64,000 nt of DNA from DATKCA01 sp035544675 (GTDB taxonomy: Bacteria > Acidobacteriota > Thermoanaerobaculia > Gp7-AA8), in assembly GCA_035544675.1 (NCBI GenBank), contig DATKCA010000026.1:1-64000 (forward strand), read 5' to 3'. The position numbers were made by a program, and so were the translations under genes. Shown one piece after another: positions 36,692 through 45,088 of this stretch. Under the pieces are notes generated by a model, which was not told where the DNA came from, searched no databases, and saw only the letters and a list, made by a program, of their open reading frames with translations. Position 1 is the first letter of the stretch. Every line of letters begins with the position of its first letter.

Positions 36692-37099
36692 ATGAGCATG
36701 CAGACAATCAGCCGCGAGACCGCGATTGCGCTGCTCCGCCAGAAGCTGATCACGGAGACGAAGCCGGGCCAGTCGACGTGTCAGACCGTGCAGGAGCGTG
36801 GCGTCTTCTGCCGGGGCTTCAGCCGCTACAGCAACGAGGATCTGCGCGCGCGATTTCCGTATGCGGGCGGGCGCGACCCCGGCGTGACCCGGCTCGAGCT
36901 CGAGCGAAGGGCCAGCTACTGGCAGCTGCGGCGCCAGGTCGAGAGCGGCTCGATGACGAGCTGCGATGCGCAGTGGCAGCGTTACGAGACCTGCCGCGGC
37001 TGGGACGACTTCACGAACGAGGACCTGGCCCGCTTCTGTATGGAGCTGTTGCACTGCGAGGTGACCGTGACCGGGCCGCGGACCCTGTCTGTCATTTGA
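36692..37099 (+). CDS. Small protein with duplicated CX9C module
   Basis: Predicted 135-residue protein of unknown function. It contains two similar modules: C30-x9-C40 followed by RGFSRYSNEDLRARF, and C91-x9-C101 followed by RGWDDFTNEDLARF. The two copies share spacing, the RG pair and NEDL, so they arose by duplication. There are also C116 and C122. No signal peptide is visible, so the paired cysteines would sit in the cytoplasm and might bind metal. The start MSMQT at 36692 (or 36698) follows a GAAAGAGA; an ATG at 36638 is in frame but has no support. Confidence 0.65.
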   Translation: MSMQTISRETAIALLRQKLITETKPGQSTCQTVQERGVFCRGFSRYSNEDLRARFPYAGGRDPGVTRLELERRASYWQLRRQVESGSMTSCDAQWQRYETCRGWDDFTNEDLARFCMELLHCEVTVTGPRTLSVI

Positions 37100-37586
37100 C
37101 CGCAACGAGCTGATCGTAGGTCTGCCGCAGCCGGCCGTCGAGATACTCCATCATGGCCGGCGACGGCGCGTGCGCGAACCGCAGCAGGATCTCCGCCTCG
37201 AGGATGCGGATCGTTCCGGCCAGCCCTTCGGCCCTGCCCAGCCCGCGCGTGAAGTCCAGCACCGGATTGCAGATCGCGTCCCCGAACTTCATGGACGGGC
37301 ACTTGCTGTCGGGGCAGTGCATGGCGACGTTGCTGCACGGCATCGGAGCGAGGCCCATCGGCCAGCCGCTCGCCTTCAGGTCTCCCACGGTCCTGGTCAG
37401 GATGCCGGCGACATCGCGATAGACCTCTTCGCGAGGATCGGCGGCCACGCGCATGTACGCCGCGGCCTCGACGGTCTTGAGCGACCCCATCAGAGTGGCC
37501 ATGGTCTGCACCTCTGTAGTCCGTGCGGTTGCGCACCCGACGGCCGTGGCACATAGAAAGATGATGGCGATCCAGTCTCGTTTCAT
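37092..37586 (-). CDS. Small Cys-containing lipoprotein, unknown function
   Basis: Predicted 164-residue protein starting MKRDWIAIIFLCATAVGCAT, a lipoprotein signal with Cys18. The mature part is mostly helical, with a central Cys cluster (MPCSNVAMHCPDSKCPSM, then DAICNP). No family is recognised. The ATG overlaps the stop of the kinase-propeller gene by 4 nt, so the two are coupled. It converges with the CX9C gene, overlapping it by 8 nt. Confidence 0.75.
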   Translation of the reverse strand: MKRDWIAIIFLCATAVGCATARTTEVQTMATLMGSLKTVEAAAYMRVAADPREEVYRDVAGILTRTVGDLKASGWPMGLAPMPCSNVAMHCPDSKCPSMKFGDAICNPVLDFTRGLGRAEGLAGTIRILEAEILLRFAHAPSPAMMEYLDGRLRQTYDQLVAVK

Positions 37587-40357
37587 GGCTCTCTCTCCTT
37601 TCGGTGGGCGGGTTGGAAATCGATCAGCCATACGTCCTGGCTGTTTTTCTGAAGGACGTAGAGCAGATCGCCGCGGGGGGTGACCTCGAATCCCGCGAAG
37701 CTGATTCCCGGAACGCTGTTGTTCGTGATGGGCCGGCTGGCGCCGCCGGCGAGCGAGAAGGCGACGACGTTGTGCACGTGGCTCTCGTCGGCGACCGTGA
37801 AATAGATCACTCCGGCCGCGGCGTCGAGCTCCGCGGTGCCGGCCCAGACGCGATCGATGCTTCCCACCGGGCGCGCCTTCCCGCCGGCGTCGATGACCAG
37901 GACCTCGGCACGCTCGGTGAAGTCGGGGTTCAGCGACGCGCGCAGCACGACCCACCGGCGGTCGGGAAGCGGGCCGCGAATGTAGAGCGTGCGCTTCCAG
38001 TCGCGCTGCATCGAATCGAGGATCGTGTCGGCGCCGCCTTCCATCAGATGAATCTCGGCCGGTCCGGCCTCCGGCGACGTCTCGGTCATGAAGGCGATGC
38101 GGCCGCCGTCGGTGTAGACCTCGCGGATGATCGTCCCCTTCGGAGCGGAGTAGAGCGTGGAACCGGGCGAGCGGATCTCGTCGAGGCCGGCCTCCGATCG
38201 CACGATGAAGACCGGCGCGCCGTCGTCGCGCCACGCCAGAGAGCTCCGCTCGTAGTCGCGCGGCCACGGGTAGTAGTTCGGGACGCGGAATCCGCGGGTG
38301 ACGGTCCCATCCACGCCGGTGTCGAGATCCTTCACGTGGAGCACATACTCGAACATCCGCTCGGCGGGGCGCGCGTAAGCGATGCGCCGGCCGTCAGGCG
38401 ACAGCATCGGCATTCCTCCTTCCGCGACGCGATTCCAGGTCGCGACACCGCCCGACGGGAGAAGTGCCCCCACCAGGATGTCGGCATGGAGGTTCCTCGA
38501 TGGGGCGTAGAGCACCGGCTTCTGGCGCTGAACGGCCACCTGGTCGTCCGCCGCGGATGGCCAGTCCTCGCGAAGCATGTCGGCGGTCAGCTGTCGGTGT
38601 TGTCCTGTCGGCGGGCTGTAGATCCAGAGGTCGGCTTCGTCCTGCTTCTCCACGAATGTCAGCAGCGAGAGGTCGTCGCTGACGCTCTGCGTGTACTCGA
38701 CGCTGCGGCTGAACGTGATCTGCTCGCGTTCCCTGCTGCGGAGATCGAGGCGCCACAAGTCCACTTGATTGGATCGGTCCGAAGTGAAGAACAGCGACTG
38801 GCCGCCGAAGAGCGCTCCTCCTTCATTGTCGGAGCCGCTGATCCGTTCCGATTTCCCCGTGGCCATGTCCGTGATCCAGAGAGTCAGCTGATGAGGAGTT
38901 CGCATTGAGTACGCCACGCGCTTCTCATCCGGATGGACGTCGAACTGCTCGCGAAGCCCCTCCGGTCCCTGCGATTCGAAAATGCGCGCCGCCTTCCCGC
39001 TGGCGGTGTCGAACCGCCACACGCCGCTCCGCGGCAGATGCAGGTAGACATTGGCGCCGTACCAGCGCAGCAACTCAGCGTTTCCCAGCTCCTTCGGCAG
39101 GGCCAGGCTCGTCACCCCACGGCCGCCGAACGCCGCGACGATCTCGAATGAGACCGCGCCGAGATTGCTGACCAGGACGCCGAGGCTCTCGCCGTCGGGA
39201 GACCAGAGGGCGTCCGCGAGGCCGGGCTGCGACGTCACTACCCGCGGCTCCCCTCCCTTGACCCGCTGCATCCACACGGAATTCGTCCCGCCCTGGTCGG
39301 AGACGAACGCGATCCACTGCCGGTCTGGTGACAGCCGCGCGCTGCGCTCGACGCTCGGCCAGGTCACGATCGGCCGCATCACCGGCGACCGCGGCGGATC
39401 GCGCCGGCCGACAAGACCGGGAGCGGCGAAGAGCAGCGCCGCGACGACGGCGGTCGCGGCCACCCAGGGCATGAAACGCTGCAGCGGCCACGAGCGTCGC
39501 CGCGGCACGATGAGTGGCAGGCCTGAGGTGATCCGGCGCAGATCGCCGCGCATCTCTGACGCCGTCACGTAGCGATGCTCCGGATTCTTGCCGAGCCCGC
39601 GGAGGATGACGTGCTCCAGCTCCGCCGAGATCTCCTTGTTGATCTGCCGCGGCGGCCGCGGTGCCTCGGTCACGATGGCCATCGTCAGCGCGGCCGGATC
39701 TTCGTGGGGAAACGCGCGCCGGCTGGTGGCCATCTCGTAGAGCACGGCGGCGACCGAGTAGACGTCGCTGGCCGGCGTCGCTGGAAGTCCGTTCAGGATT
39801 TCCGGTGCGATGTACGGGAGTGTCCCGGCCACCGCCCGCGCATCGGGCAGCGTCTCGGTGATGGCGCTGTCGCTCACCGGCTTCAGCTTGGCCAGGCCGA
39901 AGTCGAGGATCTTCACCCGTCCGTCGGCCGTGATACGCAGGTTGGCCGGCTTGAGGTCGCGGTGAATGACGCCTTCGCCGTGCGCGTAGCCAAGAGCGGA
40001 GGTGATCTGGTCACCGTAGTGGAGGATCTCGCCTTCCGGAAGCGGGCCGACGGCGAGCTTCGTGGAGAGTGTGAGGCCGGCGATCCATTCCATCACAAGG
40101 AAGCGGATGCCGTCCTGGACGTCGAAGTCGAACACCGAGGCGATGTTGGGATGGTTCAGACGGGAGAGCGCGAGAGCCTCACGGCGGAAGCGGCTCTCGG
40201 ACGAGCCTGTGGCAGCGTGGCGATGCGAGAGGACCTTGATGGCCACGTCGCGATCGAGGTGCAGATCGCGCGCTCGGTAGACCACACCCATCCCGCCCTC
40301 GTCGAACTTCTCGACGATGCGGAAGTGCGACAGCTCCTGCCCCGGAGAGAGTTCCAT
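37583..40357 (-). CDS. Membrane Ser/Thr protein kinase with TolB-type propeller
   Basis: Predicted 924-residue PknB-type kinase. The Gly loop is EGGMGVVYRARD, the catalytic Lys is K41 in VAIKVL, the HRD loop is IHRDLKPANL (D134) and the DFG is at 152-154. One transmembrane helix (WVAATAVVAALLFAAPGLV, near residue 300) links the cytoplasmic kinase to about 600 periplasmic residues of WD40/PD40-like blades (SPDRQWIAFVS, LSPDGRRIAYA). Such receptors are numerous in Acidobacteria and their ligands are unknown. It is followed by the coupled small lipoprotein gene. Confidence 0.93.
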   Translation of the reverse strand: MELSPGQELSHFRIVEKFDEGGMGVVYRARDLHLDRDVAIKVLSHRHAATGSSESRFRREALALSRLNHPNIASVFDFDVQDGIRFLVMEWIAGLTLSTKLAVGPLPEGEILHYGDQITSALGYAHGEGVIHRDLKPANLRITADGRVKILDFGLAKLKPVSDSAITETLPDARAVAGTLPYIAPEILNGLPATPASDVYSVAAVLYEMATSRRAFPHEDPAALTMAIVTEAPRPPRQINKEISAELEHVILRGLGKNPEHRYVTASEMRGDLRRITSGLPLIVPRRRSWPLQRFMPWVAATAVVAALLFAAPGLVGRRDPPRSPVMRPIVTWPSVERSARLSPDRQWIAFVSDQGGTNSVWMQRVKGGEPRVVTSQPGLADALWSPDGESLGVLVSNLGAVSFEIVAAFGGRGVTSLALPKELGNAELLRWYGANVYLHLPRSGVWRFDTASGKAARIFESQGPEGLREQFDVHPDEKRVAYSMRTPHQLTLWITDMATGKSERISGSDNEGGALFGGQSLFFTSDRSNQVDLWRLDLRSREREQITFSRSVEYTQSVSDDLSLLTFVEKQDEADLWIYSPPTGQHRQLTADMLREDWPSAADDQVAVQRQKPVLYAPSRNLHADILVGALLPSGGVATWNRVAEGGMPMLSPDGRRIAYARPAERMFEYVLHVKDLDTGVDGTVTRGFRVPNYYPWPRDYERSSLAWRDDGAPVFIVRSEAGLDEIRSPGSTLYSAPKGTIIREVYTDGGRIAFMTETSPEAGPAEIHLMEGGADTILDSMQRDWKRTLYIRGPLPDRRWVVLRASLNPDFTERAEVLVIDAGGKARPVGSIDRVWAGTAELDAAAGVIYFTVADESHVHNVVAFSLAGGASRPITNNSVPGISFAGFEVTPRGDLLYVLQKNSQDVWLIDFQPAHRKEREP

Positions 40358-40406
40358 GGCCGGCCGTTTTCTGGTGTGCGGGAAGCATAGTGTAGTTCGG
40401 GCCTTA

Positions 40407-40523
40407 CTTAGTCCTTAGTCCTTCCTTAGTCCTTAGTCCTTAGTCCTTAGTCCTTAGGCGTTAGGAGACCGACCGGGAGTCGTGGGCGGGTGGTGGTCTC
40501 CTGAGGACTAAGGACTAAGGACC
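40407..40523. repeat. Large heptad hairpin, AGTCCTT/AGGACTA arms
   Basis: About seven AGTCCTT-type units (40407-40458) face three complementary AGGACTA units (40502-40523). The loop has its own stem GGAGACC (40464-40470) with GGTCTCC (40495-40501). It fills the gap between ftsY and the kinase gene, directly after the ftsY stop region. Same unit as at 12823 and 19595. Confidence 0.88.
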
Positions 40524-40527
40524 AGTT

Positions 40528-41451
40528 TCACTCGAAGAGCGTATCGACATACGCGGCCGGGTCGAACGGAATGAGGTCGTCCGCCCCTTCCCCCACCCCG
40601 ATGAACTTCACCGGGATGTCGAACTGGCGCATGATCGACAGGATCACTCCGCCCTTGGCCGTCCCGTCCAGCTTCGTCACGATCATCCCGGTGACCCCCG
40701 CCGCCTCCAGAAACGCCGAGGCCTGGCTGACCCCGTTCTGACCGGTGGTGCCGTCGATGACCAGCAGCGTCTCGTGGGGCGCGCCCGGCATCTCCTTCTC
40801 GATGACGCGCCGCACTTTGGCCAGCTCCGCCATCAGGTGCGACTTGTTGTGCAGCCGGCCGGCCGTGTCGATCAGGACGACATCGGCGTTGCGCGCCTTC
40901 GCCGCGGCGACGGAGTCGTGCGCCACAGCGCCAGGATCGGATCCGGCCTTGTGCTTGATCATCGGGACGCCGATGCGATCGGCCCACATCTGAAGCTGCT
41001 CGATGGCCGCGGCGCGAAACGTGTCGGCCGCGCCGAGGAGAACGCTCCTGCCCTCGCCCTTCCAGCGCGCGGCGAGCTTGGCGATGGTGGTGGTCTTGCC
41101 CGTCCCGTTCACTCCGACCACCAGGATCACGAACGGCCGGGCTTTGCTGAGGTCGATGGTCCCGGCGGCGCGACGCGGAATCAGCGCACGCGTCTCTTCG
41201 CGCAGCACCTCGGTGAGCCGGTCGACGGTGGAGATGTTCTCCGTGCGCACGCGCTCCTCCAGCCGGTCCACGAGCGAGCTGGTCAGCTCCGCACCGACGT
41301 CGGCGCCGAGGAGTCCTTCCTCCAGCCCATCGATGGCGCTCCGGTCGACGGGGAGGTTCGGCGTCATCGACTCCTTCACCTTCTCGATGATCTCGGTGTG
41401 AGTCATGAAGAGGCCGCGCTTGAGCTTGTCGAAGAGTGTCTGGTCGGTCAT
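40528..41451 (-). CDS. ftsY: Signal recognition particle receptor FtsY
   Basis: Predicted 307-residue SRP GTPase that docks ribosome-SRP complexes at the membrane. The N domain is followed by the G domain with GVNGTGKTTTIAKLA (G1), LLGAADTFRAAAIEQL, VLIDTAGRLHNK (G3) and VTKLDGTAKGG (G4). It lacks the acidic A domain of some proteobacterial FtsY proteins, as is common elsewhere. Its start overlaps the stop of the upstream ClpX-like gene by 4 nt. Confidence 0.96.
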   Translation of the reverse strand: MTDQTLFDKLKRGLFMTHTEIIEKVKESMTPNLPVDRSAIDGLEEGLLGADVGAELTSSLVDRLEERVRTENISTVDRLTEVLREETRALIPRRAAGTIDLSKARPFVILVVGVNGTGKTTTIAKLAARWKGEGRSVLLGAADTFRAAAIEQLQMWADRIGVPMIKHKAGSDPGAVAHDSVAAAKARNADVVLIDTAGRLHNKSHLMAELAKVRRVIEKEMPGAPHETLLVIDGTTGQNGVSQASAFLEAAGVTGMIVTKLDGTAKGGVILSIMRQFDIPVKFIGVGEGADDLIPFDPAAYVDTLFE

Positions 41452-42530
41452 CCGCGCTTCGTGGCCGCTCCCTGCTCGCGCGAGGAGATGGCCTGGCGGA
41501 CCATGGCCTCATCGATGGTGAGCACGCCGCTGGCGCCCGTGACCGCGGCGGCAGGATCGAATTCGAGGTTGCGGATGATACGGCGGAACACCTCGCGCAG
41601 CGCCCGCGCGCCGAGCCGCTTCTGGCGCGACGCGTCCCAGGCGATGGCGATGAGAGCGCCGCGCGTGATCTGCAGGTCGATCCCGAAGCCCTTGAAATAG
41701 TCGCGCGAGAGACGGAACACCGAACCCTCCGGCTCCACGAAGATCCGCGCCAGGTCCTCCTCGGCCAGATCGTTGAGGACGATGATCGACTCGAAGCGCG
41801 AGACGAACTGCGGCGTCATCCCATAGCGGAAGAGGTCCTCGTATTTCAGAAAGTCGCGCAGCTGGAACGGCAGCTCCTCGCGCACTTCGCCCGACGCGGA
41901 GACGATCACGACAGGCTGCAGCGCGACCACGTCCTGCCCGATGGTGGCCCGCCGCAGCACGCTGTCGTACAGCTCTTCGAACGCTCCGCCGGCGACGAAC
42001 AGAATGCCCGACGAGTTCACGACGTGCGTCTTGTTGTCCGCCTCGAAGCGCACGTGCTCGTTCTCCATCAGCGTGAGCAGAGCCTCCTGCGCCACGATGC
42101 CGCGCACGTTCGCCGACCCGCCCACCTGCGAGCGGATCTTGTCCACCTCGTCGATGAAGACGATTCCGTGCTCGACCGAGCGGAGGACATCCTGCACTCC
42201 CGCGTCGCGGCCCAGAAGGACGCGGGCATTCTGATAGAGCCGTCCCAGCACCACTCGCCCGTACCCCTGATGCTCCTCGGCCAGCACGTTGGCGTTGAGC
42301 CGGACGACATTGGCGAAGTCACCCAGCCCTTTGCGCTGCGACAGGAACATCTCCACCGCGCGCATGAGCGTGGTCTTCCCCGACCCGGAGTTGCCGATGA
42401 GCAGGATGTTCGGCGCGGGGTGACCGACCAGGTGCTTGACCAGCGCGACGGAGAGCTCGCGGATGGCCTCATCCTGGCCGACCACGGTCTTGCGCAGCTC
42501 GTCGTGGATGTCGCGGGGCCGCAGGTCCAT
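41448..42530 (-). CDS. ClpX-like AAA+ ATPase without zinc-binding domain
   Basis: Predicted 360-residue AAA+ protein. Walker A is IGNSGSGKTTLM, Walker B is IVFIDEVDKIRSQ, and sensor 2 is LGARALREVFRRI, all in ClpX style. The N-terminal Cys4 zinc domain of ClpX is absent, the pore region reads HQGYGRVVLG in place of GYVGED, and no IGF-type ClpP-binding loop is seen. It is therefore probably a stand-alone unfoldase or remodelling factor. It is coupled to ftsY by a 4-nt overlap. Its biological target is unknown. Confidence 0.87.
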   Translation of the reverse strand: MDLRPRDIHDELRKTVVGQDEAIRELSVALVKHLVGHPAPNILLIGNSGSGKTTLMRAVEMFLSQRKGLGDFANVVRLNANVLAEEHQGYGRVVLGRLYQNARVLLGRDAGVQDVLRSVEHGIVFIDEVDKIRSQVGGSANVRGIVAQEALLTLMENEHVRFEADNKTHVVNSSGILFVAGGAFEELYDSVLRRATIGQDVVALQPVVIVSASGEVREELPFQLRDFLKYEDLFRYGMTPQFVSRFESIIVLNDLAEEDLARIFVEPEGSVFRLSRDYFKGFGIDLQITRGALIAIAWDASRQKRLGARALREVFRRIIRNLEFDPAAAVTGASGVLTIDEAMVRQAISSREQGAATKRG

Positions 42531-42546
42531 GGACGCGACAGTTTAC

Positions 42547-42613
42547 TGTGGAGCGCCGCCGATTACTGTGGAGCGCCGCCGACTCGGCGGCCGCCGGGTC
42601 GGCGGCGCTCCAC
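42547..42613. repeat. GC-rich dyad with GTGGAGCGCCGCCGAC arms
   Basis: Arms GTGGAGCGCCGCCGAC (42568-42583) and GTCGGCGGCGCTCCAC (42598-42613) are exact 16-bp complements around a GC loop. A partial extra copy of the left arm precedes it (42547-42560). The same right arm recurs at 46045-46063. It separates the ClpX-like gene from the upstream membrane-protein gene and may form a strong RNA hairpin. Confidence 0.85.
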
Positions 42614-42621
42614 TCACGATT

Positions 42622-43236
42622 TCATGTCACCAGCGACAGCCCCACCGCCGCCAGCAGCACGATGACGACGCCGACCGCGACCCAGAACGCCTGCACCGTC
42701 TGGCGGTGCATGTTCACCGACTCGAGGCGCTCGCCGAGCAGATACTGGAGGTACTCGACGCGAGGGCGGACCGAGCCGATCTTCTCCTCCAGGTTCGGAT
42801 AGACGACCTGGTTGATGCCGGCGACGATGATCACCGGGATGAACGTCGCCCCACCCCTCCGGATCACGAACTGATCGAGCAGCCCGCTCTGGGGCTGGTC
42901 GCTCTCCGACACCAGGCAGTGAAACACCGTCGTCGACTGCAGCACCGTCAGCGCCTTCTGCAGCACGTTCTTGGCGCGGTAAGTGTTGCCGACCGACTCG
43001 GAGGTCTGGCGAAGGATCTTCTCGTTCAGCTCCGGGACGCGGGTGAAGATGAAGATGGTCTCTCCCCTGGCCAGGGAGATCTTCTCGCTGCGGCGGTAGA
43101 TGATCTCTCCCATCTCCCAGTCCTCCTCATGCTGTTCGGTGGTAAAGCCCTCATCGCGAAGGCGTTGCATGAGGCGGGAGACCGGATCGCTCCCCTCCGG
43201 AGACTCAGTCGGCTTTTTGGCTTTCAGTTCGTGCAT
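42622..43236 (-). CDS. Membrane-tethered protein, unknown family
   Basis: Predicted 204-residue soluble protein ending in one transmembrane helix (FWVAVGVVIVLLAAVGLSL), so it looks tail-anchored. The central part (ETIFIFTRVPELNEKILRQ, STTVFHCLVSESDQPQ) is not recognised; a helix precedes the anchor. The start at 43236 follows a CAGGAAAT and lies inside the end of the response-regulator gene (32-nt overlap). It probably acts with that regulator. No function is proposed. Confidence 0.75.
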   Translation of the reverse strand: MHELKAKKPTESPEGSDPVSRLMQRLRDEGFTTEQHEEDWEMGEIIYRRSEKISLARGETIFIFTRVPELNEKILRQTSESVGNTYRAKNVLQKALTVLQSTTVFHCLVSESDQPQSGLLDQFVIRRGGATFIPVIIVAGINQVVYPNLEEKIGSVRPRVEYLQYLLGERLESVNMHRQTVQAFWVAVGVVIVLLAAVGLSLVT

Positions 43237-43576
43237 ATTTCCTGACGAGACGGACGAGATCGTCAAATTCAAAAGGTTTGCCCATATAGTCGTCCGCCCC
43301 GCACAACCGCGCTTTTTCAGCGATATCCCGATCCCCGGAGATGACGATGTAGGGGATGCCTCTGGTCTCTGGCTCTGCCTTGAGCGCGCTGCAGAGCGCG
43401 TCTCCTCCCATGCCCTTGATGGTGAGGTCGGCGAAGATCAGCATCGGCAACGACTCCTTCGCCGCGCTGAGCGCGGCATGGCCGTCCGCGACGACTCTCG
43501 ACTTCCAGCCGTTGCGCTGCAGCACCAGCTCGATCAGCCGCGCCACCTGCGGATCGTCTTCGACCACCAGAATCAA
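43205..43576 (-). CDS. Stand-alone response-regulator receiver
   Basis: Predicted 123-residue CheY-like receiver. The acidic pair is EDD (residues 6-8), the phosphoacceptor is D50 in LIFADLTIKG, the conserved Ser is S80 and the Lys is K100 in MGKPFEF. There is no output domain. The start is a TTG (43576) 14 nt after the VanZ stop, with GCGAGG upstream. No histidine kinase is encoded nearby. The coupled downstream membrane-tethered protein is the likely partner. Confidence 0.9.
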   Translation of the reverse strand: MILVVEDDPQVARLIELVLQRNGWKSRVVADGHAALSAAKESLPMLIFADLTIKGMGGDALCSALKAEPETRGIPYIVISGDRDIAEKARLCGADDYMGKPFEFDDLVRLVRKYARTESQKAD

Positions 43577-43589
43577 ACGGGCCTCGCCA

Positions 43590-44063
43590 TCAGAATTCGA
43601 ACTGGACGTGAACCGTCTTGCGCAGGTGCCCGATGATCGCGCCGCCGAGGGCTCCCAGGCCGTTCGCGAAGAGGTCGGCCGGACTGGTGACGCGCGTGGG
43701 GAGATACGACTGCCAGATCATCACCGCCGCGGCGAACAGGAGGCCCGCCAGGACCGTGAGCGCATAAGTCCGCGATCGCGGCCGCTCCGCCTTGTCGATG
43801 GCCAGGAAGGTGAGGAATCCCCATGGAACGAAGAGCAGGGCGTTGGCGATGACCGGCATCAGTCCGGCCAGCACGGCGCTCCGCGAGAATCGCGCGCCGC
43901 CGAAGGCCCCGATGAGCATGTCCCGGGCCGGATGCGACTCGTTCGCATACGCCTTCCCCGAGAGGTAATAGATCAGGAAAACCATCACGCCCGACACCAG
44001 GGCGAGCAGAACGAACGTCACCCATTTGCGGATGACGACGACATGAACTTCCCTCTTGCCCAT
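43590..44063 (-). CDS. VanZ-family membrane protein
   Basis: Predicted 157-residue protein with four transmembrane helices and the VanZ signature NALLFVPWGFL. The C-terminal part reads SPADLFANGLGALGGAIIGH, also typical. VanZ proteins are linked to teicoplanin resistance in enterococci, but most chromosomal homologues have no known role. It heads a small operon with the response regulator and the membrane-tethered protein. Confidence 0.9.
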   Translation of the reverse strand: MGKREVHVVVIRKWVTFVLLALVSGVMVFLIYYLSGKAYANESHPARDMLIGAFGGARFSRSAVLAGLMPVIANALLFVPWGFLTFLAIDKAERPRSRTYALTVLAGLLFAAAVMIWQSYLPTRVTSPADLFANGLGALGGAIIGHLRKTVHVQFEF

Positions 44064-44136
44064 CTGCCATCACGGTACATCTTTGCGAGAACCGTGCTCA
44101 CTGTTTCGGCAAGTTACAATAGAGCAAATAACGAAC

Positions 44137-44282
44137 GGAATGGAGCGCGGGTGTCCTCACCCGCGCCCCGGGACCTGAAGTGGAGGACAGGCAATCCTGC
44201 CTGTCCAGCCGAGGACAGACAGGATTGTCTGTCCTCCACAGAAGCGAGGGGGGCGGCGGTGAGGACACCGCCGCCCCATTCC
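44137..44282. repeat. Composite REP/BIME element, complete copy
   Basis: Ends GGAATGG (44138-44144) and CCATTCC (44276-44282) bound a hairpin (GCGGGTG-TCCT-CACCCGC), a long dyad at 44181-44241 (TGGAGGACAGGCAATCC arm and partner), and a second hairpin (GGGGCGGCGGTG-AGGA-CACCGCCGCCCC, 44250-44277). It lies in the divergent VanZ-MarC gap. The left 100 bp match the element at 50604-50717 almost perfectly in inverse orientation. Confidence 0.88.
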
Positions 44283-44363
44283 AGCGACGTTTTGGTCGCG
44301 GCCGGGAACGCAATCAGGCCGATTGCCGGCGAGCTCGTACCCGTGCCGTAGAATCGCGGCGCG

Positions 44364-45029
44364 ATGCCGCTGTCCAAGGTCGTCCTCTTGTCGTTCATCA
44401 CGCTCATCACGATGGTGAACCCGCTGGCCGTGATCCCGCCGTTCGTGGCGCTGACTGACGGCGCCTCGCGGTCGACGCGCTTCCGCGTTGCGCTCATCGC
44501 CGCGATGTCCTGCATCGTCGTCCTCACTCTCTTTCTCGTGGCCGGCAACTGGGTCTTCCAGTTCTTCGGCATCACCGTCCCGGCCTTTCAGATCATGGGC
44601 GGCATCATCTTCTTCAGCAACGCGCTGCGAACGCTCGTGCAGGACGACACCCGCTCCGGCGACATGGGCGGGCCGCGGCGGATGAGGGACGACGACGTCG
44701 AGAAGGCCGAGATCGACCCGGCCTCCATCGCCGTGGTGCCGCTGGCCATTCCCATGCTGTCCGGGCCTGGCGCCATCACCGCCACCATGGTGCTGGTCAA
44801 CCTCTATCCACGCGTGGAGCAGAAGATCGCGGTGGCGGCGGCCATCGTCGGCGTCGGCATCGTCTGCTACGCCGTGCTGCTCGCCGCGATCCCACTGTCC
44901 CGGCTGATCGGCGAGCGCGGCCGCGCCGTCTTCAGCAGGATCATGGCCCTGCTCCTCGGCGCCATCGGCATCCAGTTCATCATCAACGGAGTCAAGCCGA
45001 TCATGCTGGATATCATGCGAGCGGGGTAG
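44364..45029 (+). CDS. MarC-family integral membrane protein
   Basis: Predicted 221-residue protein with six transmembrane helices. The family opening VVLLSFITLITMVNPLAVIP and the second-half repeat AIPMLSGPGAITATMVL are present, with GGIIFFSNALRTL between. MarC proteins are related to LysE-type transporters but their substrate is unknown, and an antibiotic-resistance role was later withdrawn for E. coli MarC. A hydrophilic loop (about 92-112) is rich in Asp and Arg. Confidence 0.92.
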   Translation: MPLSKVVLLSFITLITMVNPLAVIPPFVALTDGASRSTRFRVALIAAMSCIVVLTLFLVAGNWVFQFFGITVPAFQIMGGIIFFSNALRTLVQDDTRSGDMGGPRRMRDDDVEKAEIDPASIAVVPLAIPMLSGPGAITATMVLVNLYPRVEQKIAVAAAIVGVGIVCYAVLLAAIPLSRLIGERGRAVFSRIMALLLGAIGIQFIINGVKPIMLDIMRAG

Positions 45030-45088
45030 AGCATGTTCATAGGCCACCCCGCAATCGGTATTGCATCCCGGCACCGCGACGTCGTGGC

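Noticed and set aside
40407..40523. Possible CRISPR array from regular AGTCCTT repeats
   Set aside because: Units are 7 bp and contiguous, with no spacers and no cas genes nearby; the same applies to the other heptad arrays.
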